Source: Heterobilharzia americana (lineage: Eukaryota; Platyhelminthes; Trematoda; Strigeidida; Schistosomatidae). From it: 64,000 bases of DNA. The first letter of the stretch is position 1. Each line of letters starts with the position of its first letter. The stretch lies in assembly GCA_944470555.2 (NCBI GenBank), contig OX104129.1, positions 52,237,998 through 52,301,997 on the forward strand, read 5' to 3'. The notes below the pieces were generated by a model that worked only from the letters and a program-made list of their open reading frames with translations, was not told where the DNA came from and ran no database searches. The position numbers and the translations under genes were made by a program. Below, in pieces: positions 38,801 through 49,130 of the stretch.

Positions 38801-39466
38801 CCTTCAACAACACACTACATAATAGGATCTAAACTGCTTGATCCCAAATGCGGTTTTGACAAATAAAAATGGCACTGATAAACTTAGCGAGTAAGTTTCT
38901 CAACATCAAAACTAACCTTCATTATGAATTTATCTGCAATATTACTGCTAGAGAAGTCAAAGTCCAATATCTCAAACGCCTCCATAGTTTTGATGTTGCA
39001 TTCTGCTACAACCGCATTTTCCTCCAGCCTATGAATGAAAATTATTGGAAAAGCACATTACAGCAGGTCAATAGTACTTCCATGGGTTTTATACGACAAG
39101 ATCAGTGAAACAGGTGGTCCCTGAACTGATGTGCCGAAGATAGAAAGACAGTCCTATAACAAATTTTTTTAAAGAATTAAACTTTACATACAATAAGTAT
39201 ACCAAGGTTAGTCCTAAACGATACTACGTCTTTCTTCACAGAATACTCACGGAAAAGTGCTGAGTGAAGAAATGCGTTTCCTTGAATGCATTTCGAGTCT
39301 TCAACGGTTACTTTGATACCATTGTTTGTTGCAAATATTGTAGCAAGCTAAGTAGCGAAAAAATAGTTTGATGATTGAAACATACATCACGAAAATGCAC
39401 TGCTTTTAATATATTGATAATATCTTTTGCATTGTCCATAGCCATGTAGATAAGTGATCCCTGCAT
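29911..39466 (-). CDS. RAD1: RAD1 homologue, 9-1-1 checkpoint clamp subunit (six coding exons)
   Basis: Rad1 forms the PCNA-like Rad9-Rad1-Hus1 ring that is loaded at damaged or stalled DNA in the nucleus and supports ATR signalling. Reading the minus strand, coding exons are 39466-39386, 39347-39192, 39153-39062, 39028-38917, 32575-32225 and 30063-29911 (81, 156, 92, 112, 351 and 153 nt), giving 314 residues plus stop. All introns are GT-AG and phases agree throughout. Family hallmarks seen in order: DNAKDIINILKAVHFRD (11-27), NNGIKVTVED (about 34-43), DCLSIFG (from 80), MREAFNELD (from 151), then an RGFLSIQFMI segment near the end of exon 5, and CVPDVDE opening the last exon after FVEFF. 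The human protein is 282 residues; the extra length is mainly an acidic, Ser/Thr-rich tail. I chose the ATG at 39466 because an in-frame TGA lies four codons upstream. The family and the exons are secure; the exact start and any 5' non-coding exon are inferred. Confidence 0.95.
30130..30300 (+). mobile_element. tRNA-like SINE fragment in RAD1 intron 5
   Basis: GGTCAACTTTCAACCAGTGG, GGTTTGAATCCCGACT (B box) and GAGGTTTGGGTAACTACGTA follow the second SINE family order. Diverged. Confidence 0.5.
31915..32090 (+). mobile_element. degraded tRNA-like SINE fragment in RAD1 intron 5
   Basis: TTTTCGACTTCTAACCAGTC, TTTAAACCTCACT and TTTTGGACAGCCACGTAATA with ATCACTGG follow the family's order. Weak B box. 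Confidence 0.42.
33521..35829 (+). mobile_element. RTE-A copy 3, inside RAD1 intron 4, RT deleted
   Basis: From 33863 to about 35270 it is collinear with copy 1 at a constant offset of 23950 bp, and the encoded ORFs at 34556-34912 and 34587-34952 are the same as at 10606-10962 and 10637-11002. At about 35281 the sequence jumps from the RT N-terminal linker to the RT C-terminal tail (KKVEMDWIAHTLRRAIGD, 35518-35571, then GRPS), so nearly all catalytic RT is missing. The 3' end is a pure (AAT)n tail at 35778-35829. It lies antisense to RAD1 and cannot move itself. Confidence 0.9.
35778..35829 (+). repeat. (AAT)n tail of RTE-A copy 3
   Basis: About 17 uninterrupted AAT units directly after the element's terminal GGATAA. 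Such short tandem tails are typical of RTE-clade 3' ends. The purity suggests young age or slippage. Confidence 0.93.
37540..38085 (+). mobile_element. RTE-B 5' UTR fragment in RAD1 intron 4
   Basis: Shares the start segment (CGACTGATAGCTGGTACCTT), GGTCCTACCATGCCAGAAAA and later blocks with the 5' ends at 41760 (inverted) and 42180. Similarity ends near CAGCCACCCGAGAGAATTTG, before any endonuclease. Retaining only a 5' end is unlike ordinary 5' truncation, so a secondary deletion or replacement is likely. Confidence 0.75.
38086..38720 (+). other. unexplained segment with LTR-like features in RAD1 intron 4
   Basis: 38086-38280 has a short reading with DRELCQIVRFQMDP and FPFWKKEYRKVPNLH, not recognised. 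38440-38700 has GGAATAAACTCTCCC (polyadenylation-like) followed by TTTATTCGTCTTGGGTTAGA and a GC-richer stretch, which resembles the R-U5 part of an LTR. No matching second LTR was found. Confidence 0.3.
39029..39061 (-). other. RAD1 micro-intron 3 (33 bp)
   Basis: Donor GTAATG, acceptor CATAG, phase 2. Splicing makes a CTG codon across the junction and restores the reading through IDLLLEEN. The donor is weaker than the others, but the frame and the homology both require it. Confidence 0.9.
39154..39191 (-). other. RAD1 micro-intron 2 (38 bp)
   Basis: Donor GTATGT, acceptor TTATAG, phase 0. Removing it joins NLGILI to DCLSIFG, which matches the Rad1 family order. Confidence 0.93.
39348..39385 (-). 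other. RAD1 micro-intron 1 (38 bp)
   Basis: It starts GTATGT and ends TTAG, is T-rich before the acceptor, and lies between codons (phase 0) after the HFRD segment. Removing it joins HFRD to LATIFATNNG in the order expected for Rad1. Confidence 0.93.
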
Positions 39467-39521
39467 TTTACAGTTTCAACATATATTCCACAGGTATATG
39501 TTGCCAACGTCGTGATAAACT
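39467..39521 (-). promoter_or_regulatory. possible RAD1 5' UTR behind a splice acceptor
   Basis: On the minus strand a CACATTTTTCAG acceptor-like motif precedes the RAD1 ATG by 55 nt. It could receive a 5' non-coding exon or a trans-spliced leader, both known in flatworms. No promoter motif is convincing. This is inference from one motif. Confidence 0.3.
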
Positions 39522-39839
39522 CTGAAAAATGTGAGATACAATTACCAAACCAGAAAAATAAATGACATGAAGAACTTCACTTCCTCAGCTTCATGGGAAA
39601 TTGATAAGAACTAAACGGTTGAACACAAACTTTTAAAAAGTCATTTTTCTAATAAGTTCTTAAAAATTATCAATATAAAGAAATGGGCTTCTGAAGTGAA
39701 CCATAAGTGATAAGTGCCAAGATAGTTCGTTGAAAGCGATCGGTAGGAAGCCTCGGACCTAGGTTTCGTGCTCGTTGGCACTCGTTAGTAAAGCGAATCT
39801 GCAGACACCAACAAAATCAGCATAGAACCTCGCACACAG
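39522..39839. other. RAD1 upstream flank, nothing recognised
   Basis: About 320 bp between the RAD1 start region and the 3' end of an RTE-B copy. I see no ORF, TATA box at a useful position or repeat. The RAD1 promoter must lie here or within the neighbouring retroelement. Confidence 0.5.
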
Positions 39840-41760
39840 GTGCATCGGCTCAACTTGCCATAGTTCACAATAGTACACAGAGAACAGGTGGATAGAAAAA
39901 GACTGATATAAAAGTAGAAAACGTCGTATGACAGAATAAACAATCTGAAGATAAAGTTAAATACAAATATTTAAGCTTTAAAAGATATCAAGGAGTAAAT
40001 AAATATACGCCATTGTGACTGATTTTCAGCTTTGTCCTCAACCACTGATTTCAATCGTCTCGGGGACCCCAGCCAGACAGTCTACATCTCCCCTCATGGT
40101 TTAGGTCAATAGTCAGAGATTTCATCTACTGGCCACCCTGAACTCTCTCCCAATCTAATCCAAAGTCTCGTTGCGTGGCACGTCGAGGTAGGTGGTGGCT
40201 AGGCATGCGTAGTACACGTCCAAGCTAACTTAGTCGACTAAGGTTCACAACGTCATCAACTGACTTGCCTGTCTTGCCCAGTACCCTTCGCTTGATCTCG
40301 AAATTGCTCACATGGTGATCCCACCAAACGCGAGCAACGCTACGTAGACACCTGTGATCACCTGTGTCTTCTACTCTTAGCGGTCATGTCTCAGCTGCAT
40401 AACACGACAAGATGGACTCTAGAGCAGTATACTCGTCCTTTAAATAATCGGGTATCTCACCAGTCGGTGCCATAGATGACGTCAGTTGTCAAATGCCACA
40501 TAGACCTTCTGTATCCGAGCTGAGGATTCGGGCTTATGCAACTCCCCAATCAAGTGAAGTGGTCGACGCATTCCACTGCTTCACCTCCTATCATTAAACT
40601 GGAAGTACTTGCAGCAGACCAGTCCTGGAGAATCATCTTACATTTGACAGGTGCGAAGTGCAAGCCAAATATGTACAGATTTCTGCTCAAGATGTTCAAA
40701 AGACCCTGCATTTTGTCAGCATCTTTACATAACACGACAATACCATCTGCGTACCTGAAGTCAACAGGATACCTTTCATGTGAGGTTAGACGTACATAAG
40801 ATTATTTCCATTAGTACGTCTATAACAAAATTAAACACAGCATACTTGTCGTCACTTGTAAGGTGAATTTTAAAGACTCATGAAAACAGTCATGTGATGT
40901 CAAGTTAATAACCACACTCGCCTCCTTTTTATGTCTCAGATAGACAGCATACACCCGTTGTTTGAAATGCCGGAGTTCTGACGACCGATGCCTGTTGTCC
41001 AATTCGGCACATAATTTGGACGTTGGAAGCTCAAATGTTGTACGACAGTGGAGTCTTAGAGGACTAAGAATGAGGCTTTGCTGGCTTGCAACGTTGGTAA
41101 CAGTTGGAGACTGAAGGTTCGAGGAATTCACAAGAGGTGAAGGCAAAGGAGGAGACAGAAATATATAGGATGGGTTATGTTTGATATGATCTCGTATACT
41201 ACTAGAAGCATGTAAATGGTTGAGACTTCCTGTCTACCCACACCATGGAAGTTTTTTTCTGCAGGGTATCTAAGAAAGATCTGTGACCGTAGTGCCCATG
41301 AGACACTTCCTTGAGACCCGTCACACATTGCTTTTTGATTGTTGGTTTGCATTTTGGTAATTCTAAAGCCAAATAGTAAATACCCATACGGCAGGCACTA
41401 ATATGCCGTAGGGCAAGACGTGTGCTATTTTGGGGGGCCAACCTTGTTTAACCTACCCCATTCCCACCGGGAAAGCAGGCAGCATCAGCATGATACTGCT
41501 GGCCATTTGCGAGAAACAACTTATTGCAAATACTGTCCAGTCAGCAGCATAACTTCGCCTTTGGACACAATCCCCTATCATAGCGTAGCAATTAACACTA
41601 CAAAGGTGTTTTTCGTCTAACCACTATCAAAAGGAACTTCCTGGCATGGTAGGACCTAGAGAGGACAAGTGTTCCAGTTAGTGTGGCTCGTTGGGTCGTG
41701 GTAATAAACAAGCTCGATTACTGAGTCGAGGCACCAGCTATCGGTCAGTATAGATGTAAC
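39840..41760 (-). mobile_element. RTE-B copy, minus strand, internally deleted, just upstream of RAD1
   Basis: The 5' UTR is at 41760-41160, followed by an endonuclease start (VINLTSHDCFHESLKFTLQV, near 40890) that jumps at about 40850 straight into the late RT (CKDADKMQGLLNILSRNLYI, 40550-40735). The RT C-terminus and 3' UTR run down to about 39840. The internal deletion removes most of the endonuclease and the RT active site. Its 3' end is about 370 bp upstream of the RAD1 start codon. Confidence 0.82.
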
Positions 41761-42179
41761 TCGGCAAGACTTCATCCAGTATCGTCCGGAAAATACTGGG
41801 TGGGCAAATAATTGTGCACTACATAAATTATCAAACTAAGCCTACACAGACAAGCAACTTACTTATTTATCGATAGTTTACAATTAAAAAAGGACTGAAA
41901 CTCCCGTGTTTTCAGCATCCTTACTAGTCAGAACTAACTATGAAAATATTGCAAGATAGCTTAGACCTAGTACCCGTAAAATGAAATACAAACAACCACC
42001 CACTAAGTACATATACGTTACAGTACACGAAAGACTAGATTTACCTTGCTGAAGTCCGCTCAAAATCTGGAAGTGTTGCCCAACATGTTCAAGAGGCACA
42101 AAAAATGCTATTTGCACGATCTTATAATGAAGACATCACGTATTAAGAGCCAATTCATGATAACTAGCTGAATGTTGAC

Positions 42180-45100
42180 CATAAACCCGACCGATAGCCG
42201 CTACCTTGGCGTGGTGGTCGCGCTTGTGTATCATAATGAACCGGTCAGCTATGTTGTTGGACTAATTTTCCCATCGAGGTAATACCATACCATAAAAATT
42301 AGTTGAATAATGGTAAGACAAAAAGAATTTAACGTGTTAATTGCTGCACTAATGTGGGATTGTGTTGAAGGGCGAAGTCGTACTGCTGGTTGAATGAGAA
42401 TGTGACAGCAATAAGGTGTTCTCCTTGAGTGATCAGCAGTGCCACGTCGATACTAACTATCCTATCCGAAGGGGCGGTTCGATAAGGTCAGTCATAAAAA
42501 TGGAACACTCCCACCTACCCCCACGGCATATCACTGCCACTGACCTGGGCTCATAGTCGGACTCGATAAAGCACACAAAAATCTCCGCATGTGACCAGCC
42601 TCCAAGAGATGTTGCATGGGCTCTGTCATCAACAACTTATTAATCTAACTCCTACAGGTACCCAAAGAAGAAGTAGCCTTCCACAATGTGGGTAGCTTGA
42701 AAGAGTCAACCACCCTTACAGCTCTACACTCGATCTCCCTCAGACCACCACCAACCTTCCATATTCTTGCCTTATAATATTTTCTCACATCTCTCGGCCA
42801 ATATTCATATGTCACTTTCTATTTCGTCTAGCTCTGAAGACCTATGTTACGATTCGAGTTCCCAGAATAGCACCCACAGTCTCCCGAAGCCCCACCTCAC
42901 ACTACATATTGGAGCCTTCAATTCCTGCACCCTTCATCGAAAACTCTTCACTAGCCAAAACTGTAGCAACTTGGACCACGTATGTTTGCTGTTTGTGAGA
43001 CACGCATACAGGACCCGACTATGGTTATTCACGTTACCTTAACCCGGTTGATATGAGTTCGCAAAACCTAACCTCCCTCGGTCTTGTAGCTGTAGGTAAA
43101 GTATTAGGTGCTAAAACAAAAGGACATTGTTCTACTAGATCCCAGTGAAGGCTAAAAATAACATTGAAACGTGCTGCTGTCTCTGTGTAATCTCTACTTA
43201 AGCACCCACTGACTGCAGTTAGGAAGAAGTGAGGGGTGAGTTCGACCGAAAACCGTCTAGTCTCCTACTGAAAGTCAAAAGTTCATATGTGGTTAAAATG
43301 GCAGATAATTTCAATAAGCAGGTAAGTAAACTAAGTGAGGTAGAAAGGCACTTATGTGGCACTTTCGGAATCCCAACCAAATAAAAAGATAACGGCAGTC
43401 ACCTGCTACAACTATGCTTAACCAACCACCTATTTCTTTTCGGTACGAAATTTAGACATAAAGAAAGACATTGTCCACCGACCCCAAATCACTGGAGACG
43501 CAGACTCTATTGCTATCAATTATCGCTGAAGAGGATCGATGAGCGGTTGCCACTCCTGGAGCACGTGTTTGGAGATAGGGTACGAACTGATTCAAGTACA
43601 TGTCTTGGCATACATGAACGTACAAATACAAAGCTTTAAACGCAGTTTAACGATGAGAATACTAAGACTGCTTACAGCGAGGAACTGGCCACAACGTTAT
43701 CGGAATAGAACAGTGTCACCTATCTGGAAGAAGCCTGTTGCTGTCTTAAGTCTGCTGTGAAGACATCGTTGAAGACTGCAGTCAACTCTCAGAAAGAAGT
43801 TAGAAAGGGTCAGTCGATGTCAGCAGCTTCTGAATTAAAGGATGCACGAGAACATATCCTTACAGGCTGCGAAAAAAATGAAGAGCGAAAGTCACTAAAA
43901 TGTAGACTCACGAAAAATCTACGCGATGACCACAAACGGTGGTCAAATGTCAAAGAGATGGAAAAAAAGTGGCGATAAGCCACAGTAGACAGTTAGTTAA
44001 GCTGATTAAGGAGACTGAAGCAAAAAAGTCAACGGTTGGTGAGACGGTAGCGCAAAAAGATGGATAGAAAGATTCGCCCCCAAAAGAGAGAACTGGAAAG
44101 ATGGGGAAAACATTTCGACAAACAGTTCAACTGGTCCCCAGTTAATATTCCGTTGCTCACTATCCAGTCGGATCTTGGGTGGAAAATTGAGATGGAGCTT
44201 CCAACTTTTGTCGAAGTTGAACAGCTTGTAAGTGACCTGCAATCAAGGACGAGAGTACGGTCAGATGAACTAGTACCGGAGGTATTTAATGACGTGGTCG
44301 ATGATTATCAGTCAGCTTAACAGAAGTGCTAGCAAGCGAACGAGAACCGGATATGAACTCCTCTGATCTCAATCACAGATAGACCAGTCCTCAAGTAAGA
44401 GAAGTATCCTTGTAATAACCATAGAGGAATCAACCTGACGAACATAGCATCCAAGATTCTAAGTTTCATAAATAACAGACATCTAAAGGAAGCTCTGGAA
44501 CAGTAAAATCGAGGGGAGCAGACAAGTTTTACCCTCACCAGGTTCTGAAACACAGGTACACTCACCGACGCTCCATATTGCATACAATCCTCGACATCAA
44601 GGCGGTATCTGAATTAATCGATCGTGATACCTTATGGTAGTGTCGCTTACAGAAACGGAAGTCTGGTAAGTTGAATGCTTTGTACTCGAAAACTCGTCGG
44701 TATGTTAAAGCCTATAGTGAGCTATCAGCTGAGTTGCGTACATCTAGAGGTATCCGTCAACGATGTCTATTCTCTACATTCCTATTCAACTTTACGACAG
44801 ACGTATTTATGGGCCTTCTCATCTCTCCCGAAGTCACATAGATTGGTCTTATCACAGGAGGCTGCTTGGTAGGTCTACAGTACTTAAATGACATATTCTG
44901 GTCAGATGAAGATACTAACAAATCGCACAGTTTTCCGGACACCCTGATCGGTAATTTGTGAATATATGAGATGTCTCTGACCAAATGAGTGCAAATTGTT
45001 TTACCAAGACTGACCTATCCTGGTACCTTGTCTAACAATGAACAGTCAAGTGGTTGAGCGCGCTAACCCCCTCAGTTACCTGGGAATTATGATCATCCCT

Positions 45101-45190
45101 GGTGGGTTAGAGACCGACGAAACCTCTCCAAAGTGCTTGCTTGGCATTCACCAACTAACGCTATTAGTGGTACTATTGAAGACGAGGTAG
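42180..45190 (+). mobile_element. RTE-B copy, plus strand, heavily decayed
   Basis: The 5' UTR (42180-42900) matches those at 37.54 and 41.76 kb. Endonuclease pieces: LHIGAFNSCTL near 42900, STYAPTDCS near 43200, VERHLCGTFGIPT near 43340 and FRHKERHC near 43460. The linker (SAASELKDAREHILTG) and RT pieces (CNNHRGINLTNIASKILSF near 44420; SYLGIMI near 45070) follow. Homology ends near 45.19 kb before the C-terminal tail. Stops are frequent in every frame. It lies head to head with the copy ending at 41760. Confidence 0.85.
43757..43978 (+). pseudogene. RTE-B linker remnant ORF
   Basis: Seventy-three residues corresponding to the charged linker between endonuclease and RT of the 60.6-64 kb copy: SAASELKDAREHI, KNEERKSLKCRLTKNLRDD and KEMEKKWR all align by eye with that copy. 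It has no independent function. Confidence 0.75.
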
Positions 45191-45599
45191 TAAGGAACAT
45201 CTGAAAAGTGACCAAAGTTAATTGTGTCCACAGGCACCTAAATTTCACACATTCACTTTTCAGAAACATGTCTACTACAGACGGATCATACATATAATTA
45301 GCATTGCCGAGATACATGAACTGCGCCTACTTAACTAAAGAAAAGGTGAAATTAAGTGCGACTGTGCCGAAACTTACGTTACTGTTATTATATCACTAAT
45401 TATTACTATCACTACTTACCTGTCTTCTATGCTCTACTTTCCCGCTCATCATTTTTCCACGTTCTACTAAGGAACACTTATTCTCTAGTGAAACAGCTTT
45501 TAGTGACTTGGATATGTAGAGAAAATGTTTTCTGAGCAGCTCTCACTTCATTCACTGCCTGCTTACACTGAAACGGGTTGGAAGTGGAGAAAAAACGAA

Positions 45600-45745
45600 A
45601 TGCAGTCAGCAACCACCTGCACGCTCACATAGTGAGCAATGGGCCACTCCTATTGTGTGAGGGCTAACGATACTGTCTGGCTGCCTGAACCATGGTAGGA
45701 GGAGTGGCGTCTGAACCCGTGATCTACTGGTTAAAAGTTAACGCC
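45600..45745 (-). mobile_element. tRNA-like SINE fragment, inverted
   Basis: Minus strand: GCGTTAACTTTTAACCAGTA, GATCACGGGTTCAGACGCC (B-box-like) and GGTTCAGGCAGCCAGACAGT. It matches the second SINE family. Confidence 0.5.
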
Positions 45746-46024
45746 CGAAGCCAGAGAAGTGAGGGAGGTAAGTGGATAAGGCGGAGCCAAGGGTTGAGGG
45801 ATAAACGTCTGACGGTGTCTCACAACTTCCTGCATGGATTTCGACAGATAATGCGACTCGGGACAATAGTATACATGGCTCAGAAATCGATAGTAGTAAG
45901 GATAGTGTCGAGGCTTCTTATATTTCCTATTATCGGACAGCAGAACAGAAGTAGTCAGTTTTATGGATGTGTAAGCCAGAACGCTAATCTAATAACCATT
46001 TTGCACTTCTTTTCTGCTCTTCCT

Positions 46025-46150
46025 TTTCTTTTTTGGAGATGTGACCGACTGGCTTAAACGTTAGGCTTTCAAGCAATGGACTCTCAGCACTAATGCCGCC
46101 CAACTTACTTCAGTCTGGGTGACCAGGTCTCATGAAAAGCCCTCACAAGT
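46025..46150 (+). mobile_element. tRNA-like SINE fragment
   Basis: GCTTAAACGTTAGGCTTTCA, GCAATGGACTCTCAGCACTA and CAGTCTGGGTGACCAGGTC follow the second SINE family's block order; heavily diverged. Confidence 0.42.
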
Positions 46151-46720
46151 ATGAGACGTCTAGTAAATAAACATGAATCAAGTTGAGTTGCATTACGTTA
46201 TCATTTGTTCTGTTTATACCACTTTCATGTCTTCTTGATATTATTTCGTAGGGCGCATCCTTTGGTGCCTAAGTTGTTTCAAGTTTCTTGCAAACAAAAT
46301 AATGAATCCTCTAACTCAGAGAACTGATCACTTTACGGTAGCGAAAGAGTTAGTAAGTCAGTTTTATCAAGAGACATTGCAATACTGCACGAAGATTTAC
46401 GTTGCTACACCTGACATCACATCATGACACACAGTAGCAAGACAAAGAACGGACAAACAGGGGAAAATGTTACCGAAAGTCGTAAAAATTCATCAGCCAG
46501 AGACTACATTAACTTTATTTTTTTCCTTGCTGCTTTATTCACTTTTCAAACCTAAAGCGACTTTAACCAAATTTCTACGACTGAGTACACAATGCTTACA
46601 CAGGTGTATCATCTGTCTGACTGACAACAGTAGATGACAGGTGAACAAAGTTCCTCCTCCAAAATTTGAAAATCTGTTAACTGTGGATACATTAACACAC
46701 TACTCACATACACTCCGTAA

Positions 46721-46984
46721 TCAGAACGGAAATGTGCTTTGCAATAGTTTTATTAAGCCACTGGGAAAGTTAGGTCTGAATAAAGATTTCCGGCAAAATA
46801 CCGTGAAAATGCCATCCTGAGAAAAATTTTTAGCATGAATGCGCAAACTGCTATGTGGAATATGTAGTTGATCGATAGTAGGAACATCCAGACTCCGCTC
46901 ATATATTACTATTTTATGTAGTAACTTTGGCTCTCGGTCAATGGATAAACTCACCGTTAAACTTTCATATACACGCATGTCCAA
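46721..46984 (-). other. unassigned 87-codon ORF, possible exon
   Basis: Minus-strand reading with balanced composition, including LHIPHSSLRIHAKNFSQDGI and CRKSLFRPNFPSGLIKLL. It is not part of any retroelement seen here and I do not recognise the family. A GTGAGT lies near its start and no clear acceptor-donor pair bounds it, so it may be random. Confidence 0.25.
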
Positions 46985-47566
46985 TCAATAAACTAATTTT
47001 GTCTTTACCCCTTTTAATATGAAATACCGTTATAGTTTACATGCAGTCAATTTTGCTATTATAGACTTGAACTTGTTTAACTTTATAAATTTCGCTGTAC
47101 TACTGATTACCCAGAAATCTTGCCAGGGCAGCCTGAAAATGCATACAACCTAGTATAAAGTAAACGGCTAGAAATTCGGGTCAAACATCAAGCTTAAAGC
47201 AAGATCAAAACCGTTTGACCAAACAAACTTCGACACGTTTTAGCTCCATCAGAATGTCCAAACTTGCGAAAATGTTTTTTTGCATGTCAACCAGTGAAAA
47301 GAGATTCGTTTGATAGGACTGAGTGAAATTCGAAAAAATGAACACCGTCTGCATTTTTAAGTAGAGAATATTATAACAACCATGACACGTGACCACTTGT
47401 AAGCCAATAAAAGGAGTGAAACCAGAGAAAATTACTTCGAAACTTGAGATTACGCGAAAACTAATTCATGACATCATGGGAATAACGACAACCATTATTT
47501 TAGGGTTAATTTTTTAACTCAGTTACTGCCAGCCTTTTCAGCCTGCAAACGGAAACTGTGCGTTGA

Positions 47567-48328
47567 TTAGACCAAACTGAACCTAACGCCAAAAAAGTAC
47601 TTTTCAAACTGTGAGGCAGAAACAGTCCAACAAACAACTGATATGGTAAAACAATTCAATATCAAAGAAAGTAGACCAGTTGGCTTGTGGTAATCCTTGC
47701 GGAAGATATCTCTGAGAAGATCTTGTTTCCCCTTGAAAGCGTTAATAGAAGGTGCTGATAATGCTTGCTGAGGTAAGGTGCTCCAGGCGCTGACAACACG
47801 ATGGGAGAAACGCAGATTCACGCTAAGTTGATTCGATTGCGGCTTTTGAATTTCCTTGTGATGCCCTCAGAGACAGTCAGTCCTGCCAGAGTTGAAAAGA
47901 TGGAACATATCAGATCAGAGATCACCCCGTTTCCTACGGTGAGACAGTGGAAATAAGTTTAGCTGATCTAGTCGTTCCTCATAGGACAGATTCGAAAGGC
48001 CTGCCACAAGCTTAGTACCTACTCTTTGAACACCCTTGAGTGTGTCAGCATCCTTTTTTAGGCATGAGCTGGCCGCCTGAATCCAGTACTCCAAGTGAGG
48101 TGTAACGTAAGTAGAGTAGAGTATTCTGAACATGTCCTGATCAAAATATTTGGAAGCTCCATGGAAAAACCATAATACGTAGAAGCCCTTTGCTGCAGCT
48201 GCATTGCAGTTTGCTGAGGCTTTAAAATCATGACTACTGATGACACCCAAGTCTTTCAGTTTAAAGACTGGGAGTAGTGATGTGCCATCAACGGAATACT
48301 GGAAACAATTGCTATGACCAATGTGCAT
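47567..48328 (-). pseudogene. CR1-A RT thumb and C-terminus
   Basis: 48328-47915 encodes KLKDLGVISSHDFKASANC, PHLEYWIQAASSCLKKD, LKGVQRVGTKLVAGL and LNLFPLSHRRKRGDL, the standard thumb region. 47821-47567 gives NLRFSHRVVSAWSTLPQQAL. A frameshift separates the two. Confidence 0.88.
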
Positions 48329-48361
48329 TATTGCACTTTTGTTACATCTGATTTCCAGGCA

Positions 48362-48697
48362 TCAACGTTTGGACCAACCCACTAGTTCATCTAAATCCGC
48401 TTGAAGTATATGCCTATCTGCATCACTGCATATGGCGATCCAAATATTTACATCACCGGCAAATAACAGTACCGAGGAGTTGGGCATCTTCGGCAATTCG
48501 TTGATATATAACAAGAAAAGTAGTGGACCTAGGATTGTTCCCTGAGGAACTCCACCCGTCACTGGTTTCCGCCCACAAAGTATCCCATTTACCCTTACTC
48601 TTTGCCTCCTATCGTACAGAAAGTCCCTAATCCAAGCTTGCAGTGGGGCACCGAACCCGAAGGACGAGAGCTTTCCTAGTAATCTCACATGCGACAC
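48362..48697 (-). pseudogene. CR1-A reverse transcriptase motifs B and C
   Basis: Contains VRLLGKLSSFGFG, WIRDFLYDRRQRVRVNG, GGVPQGTILGPLLFLLYINE (motif B) and LLFAGDVNIW in the place of motif C. The active-site FADD is mutated to FAGD, removing one catalytic Asp. Motif A (IDFSKALDSV) lies upstream near 48715 in another frame. Confidence 0.9.
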
Positions 48698-49130
48698 TGT
48701 CGAGTGCCTTACTGAAGTCTATGCACTCGGCATCTATTAGCAGCTTGCAATCACGGACTGCAACCTAATCCTCTCCTGCGACAAGGAGGTTAGTTGGACA
48801 GGAGTATCCAGTAAGAAAACCTTGTTGTTGTGGCGCAAAGGGATTGGTTGATTCAACATGTTCAAGTACCTATCACGAATTATTTTTTCTAAAATCTCAA
48901 TAACTATGCTAGCCGAACTCACGGAGCAACAGTCAGATACCAGATGACGACAACCGGTCTTAGAAACTGAGCTGATTATGGCATCTTTCTAGTCTCTGGG
49001 GCGGCAAGCCTGAGTTAGGGACATTGAAAAGGTTCGCGACTGGCTCAGCAATAATGTCTGCCATGGAGGATAAAAATCTGGGATATAGCTCATCGGGGCC
49101 AGGGGATTTTCCAGGCTGAAGATTAATGAG

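Larger units (their letters stand above)
32576..38916 (-). other. RAD1 intron 4 (6.3 kb), filled with mobile elements
   Basis: Donor GTTAGT after FIMK and acceptor TCCTGCAG before SECMREAF. It contains a defective RTE-A copy on the opposite strand, an RTE-B 5' fragment and an unexplained LTR-like stretch. The contrast with the 33-38 bp introns upstream fits the known schistosome trend of short 5' and long 3' introns. Confidence 0.9.

Noticed and set aside
45692..46057. 121-residue plus-strand ORF as a gene
   Set aside because: It overlaps two SINE fragments, ends in AT-rich low-complexity text and has no family resemblance.
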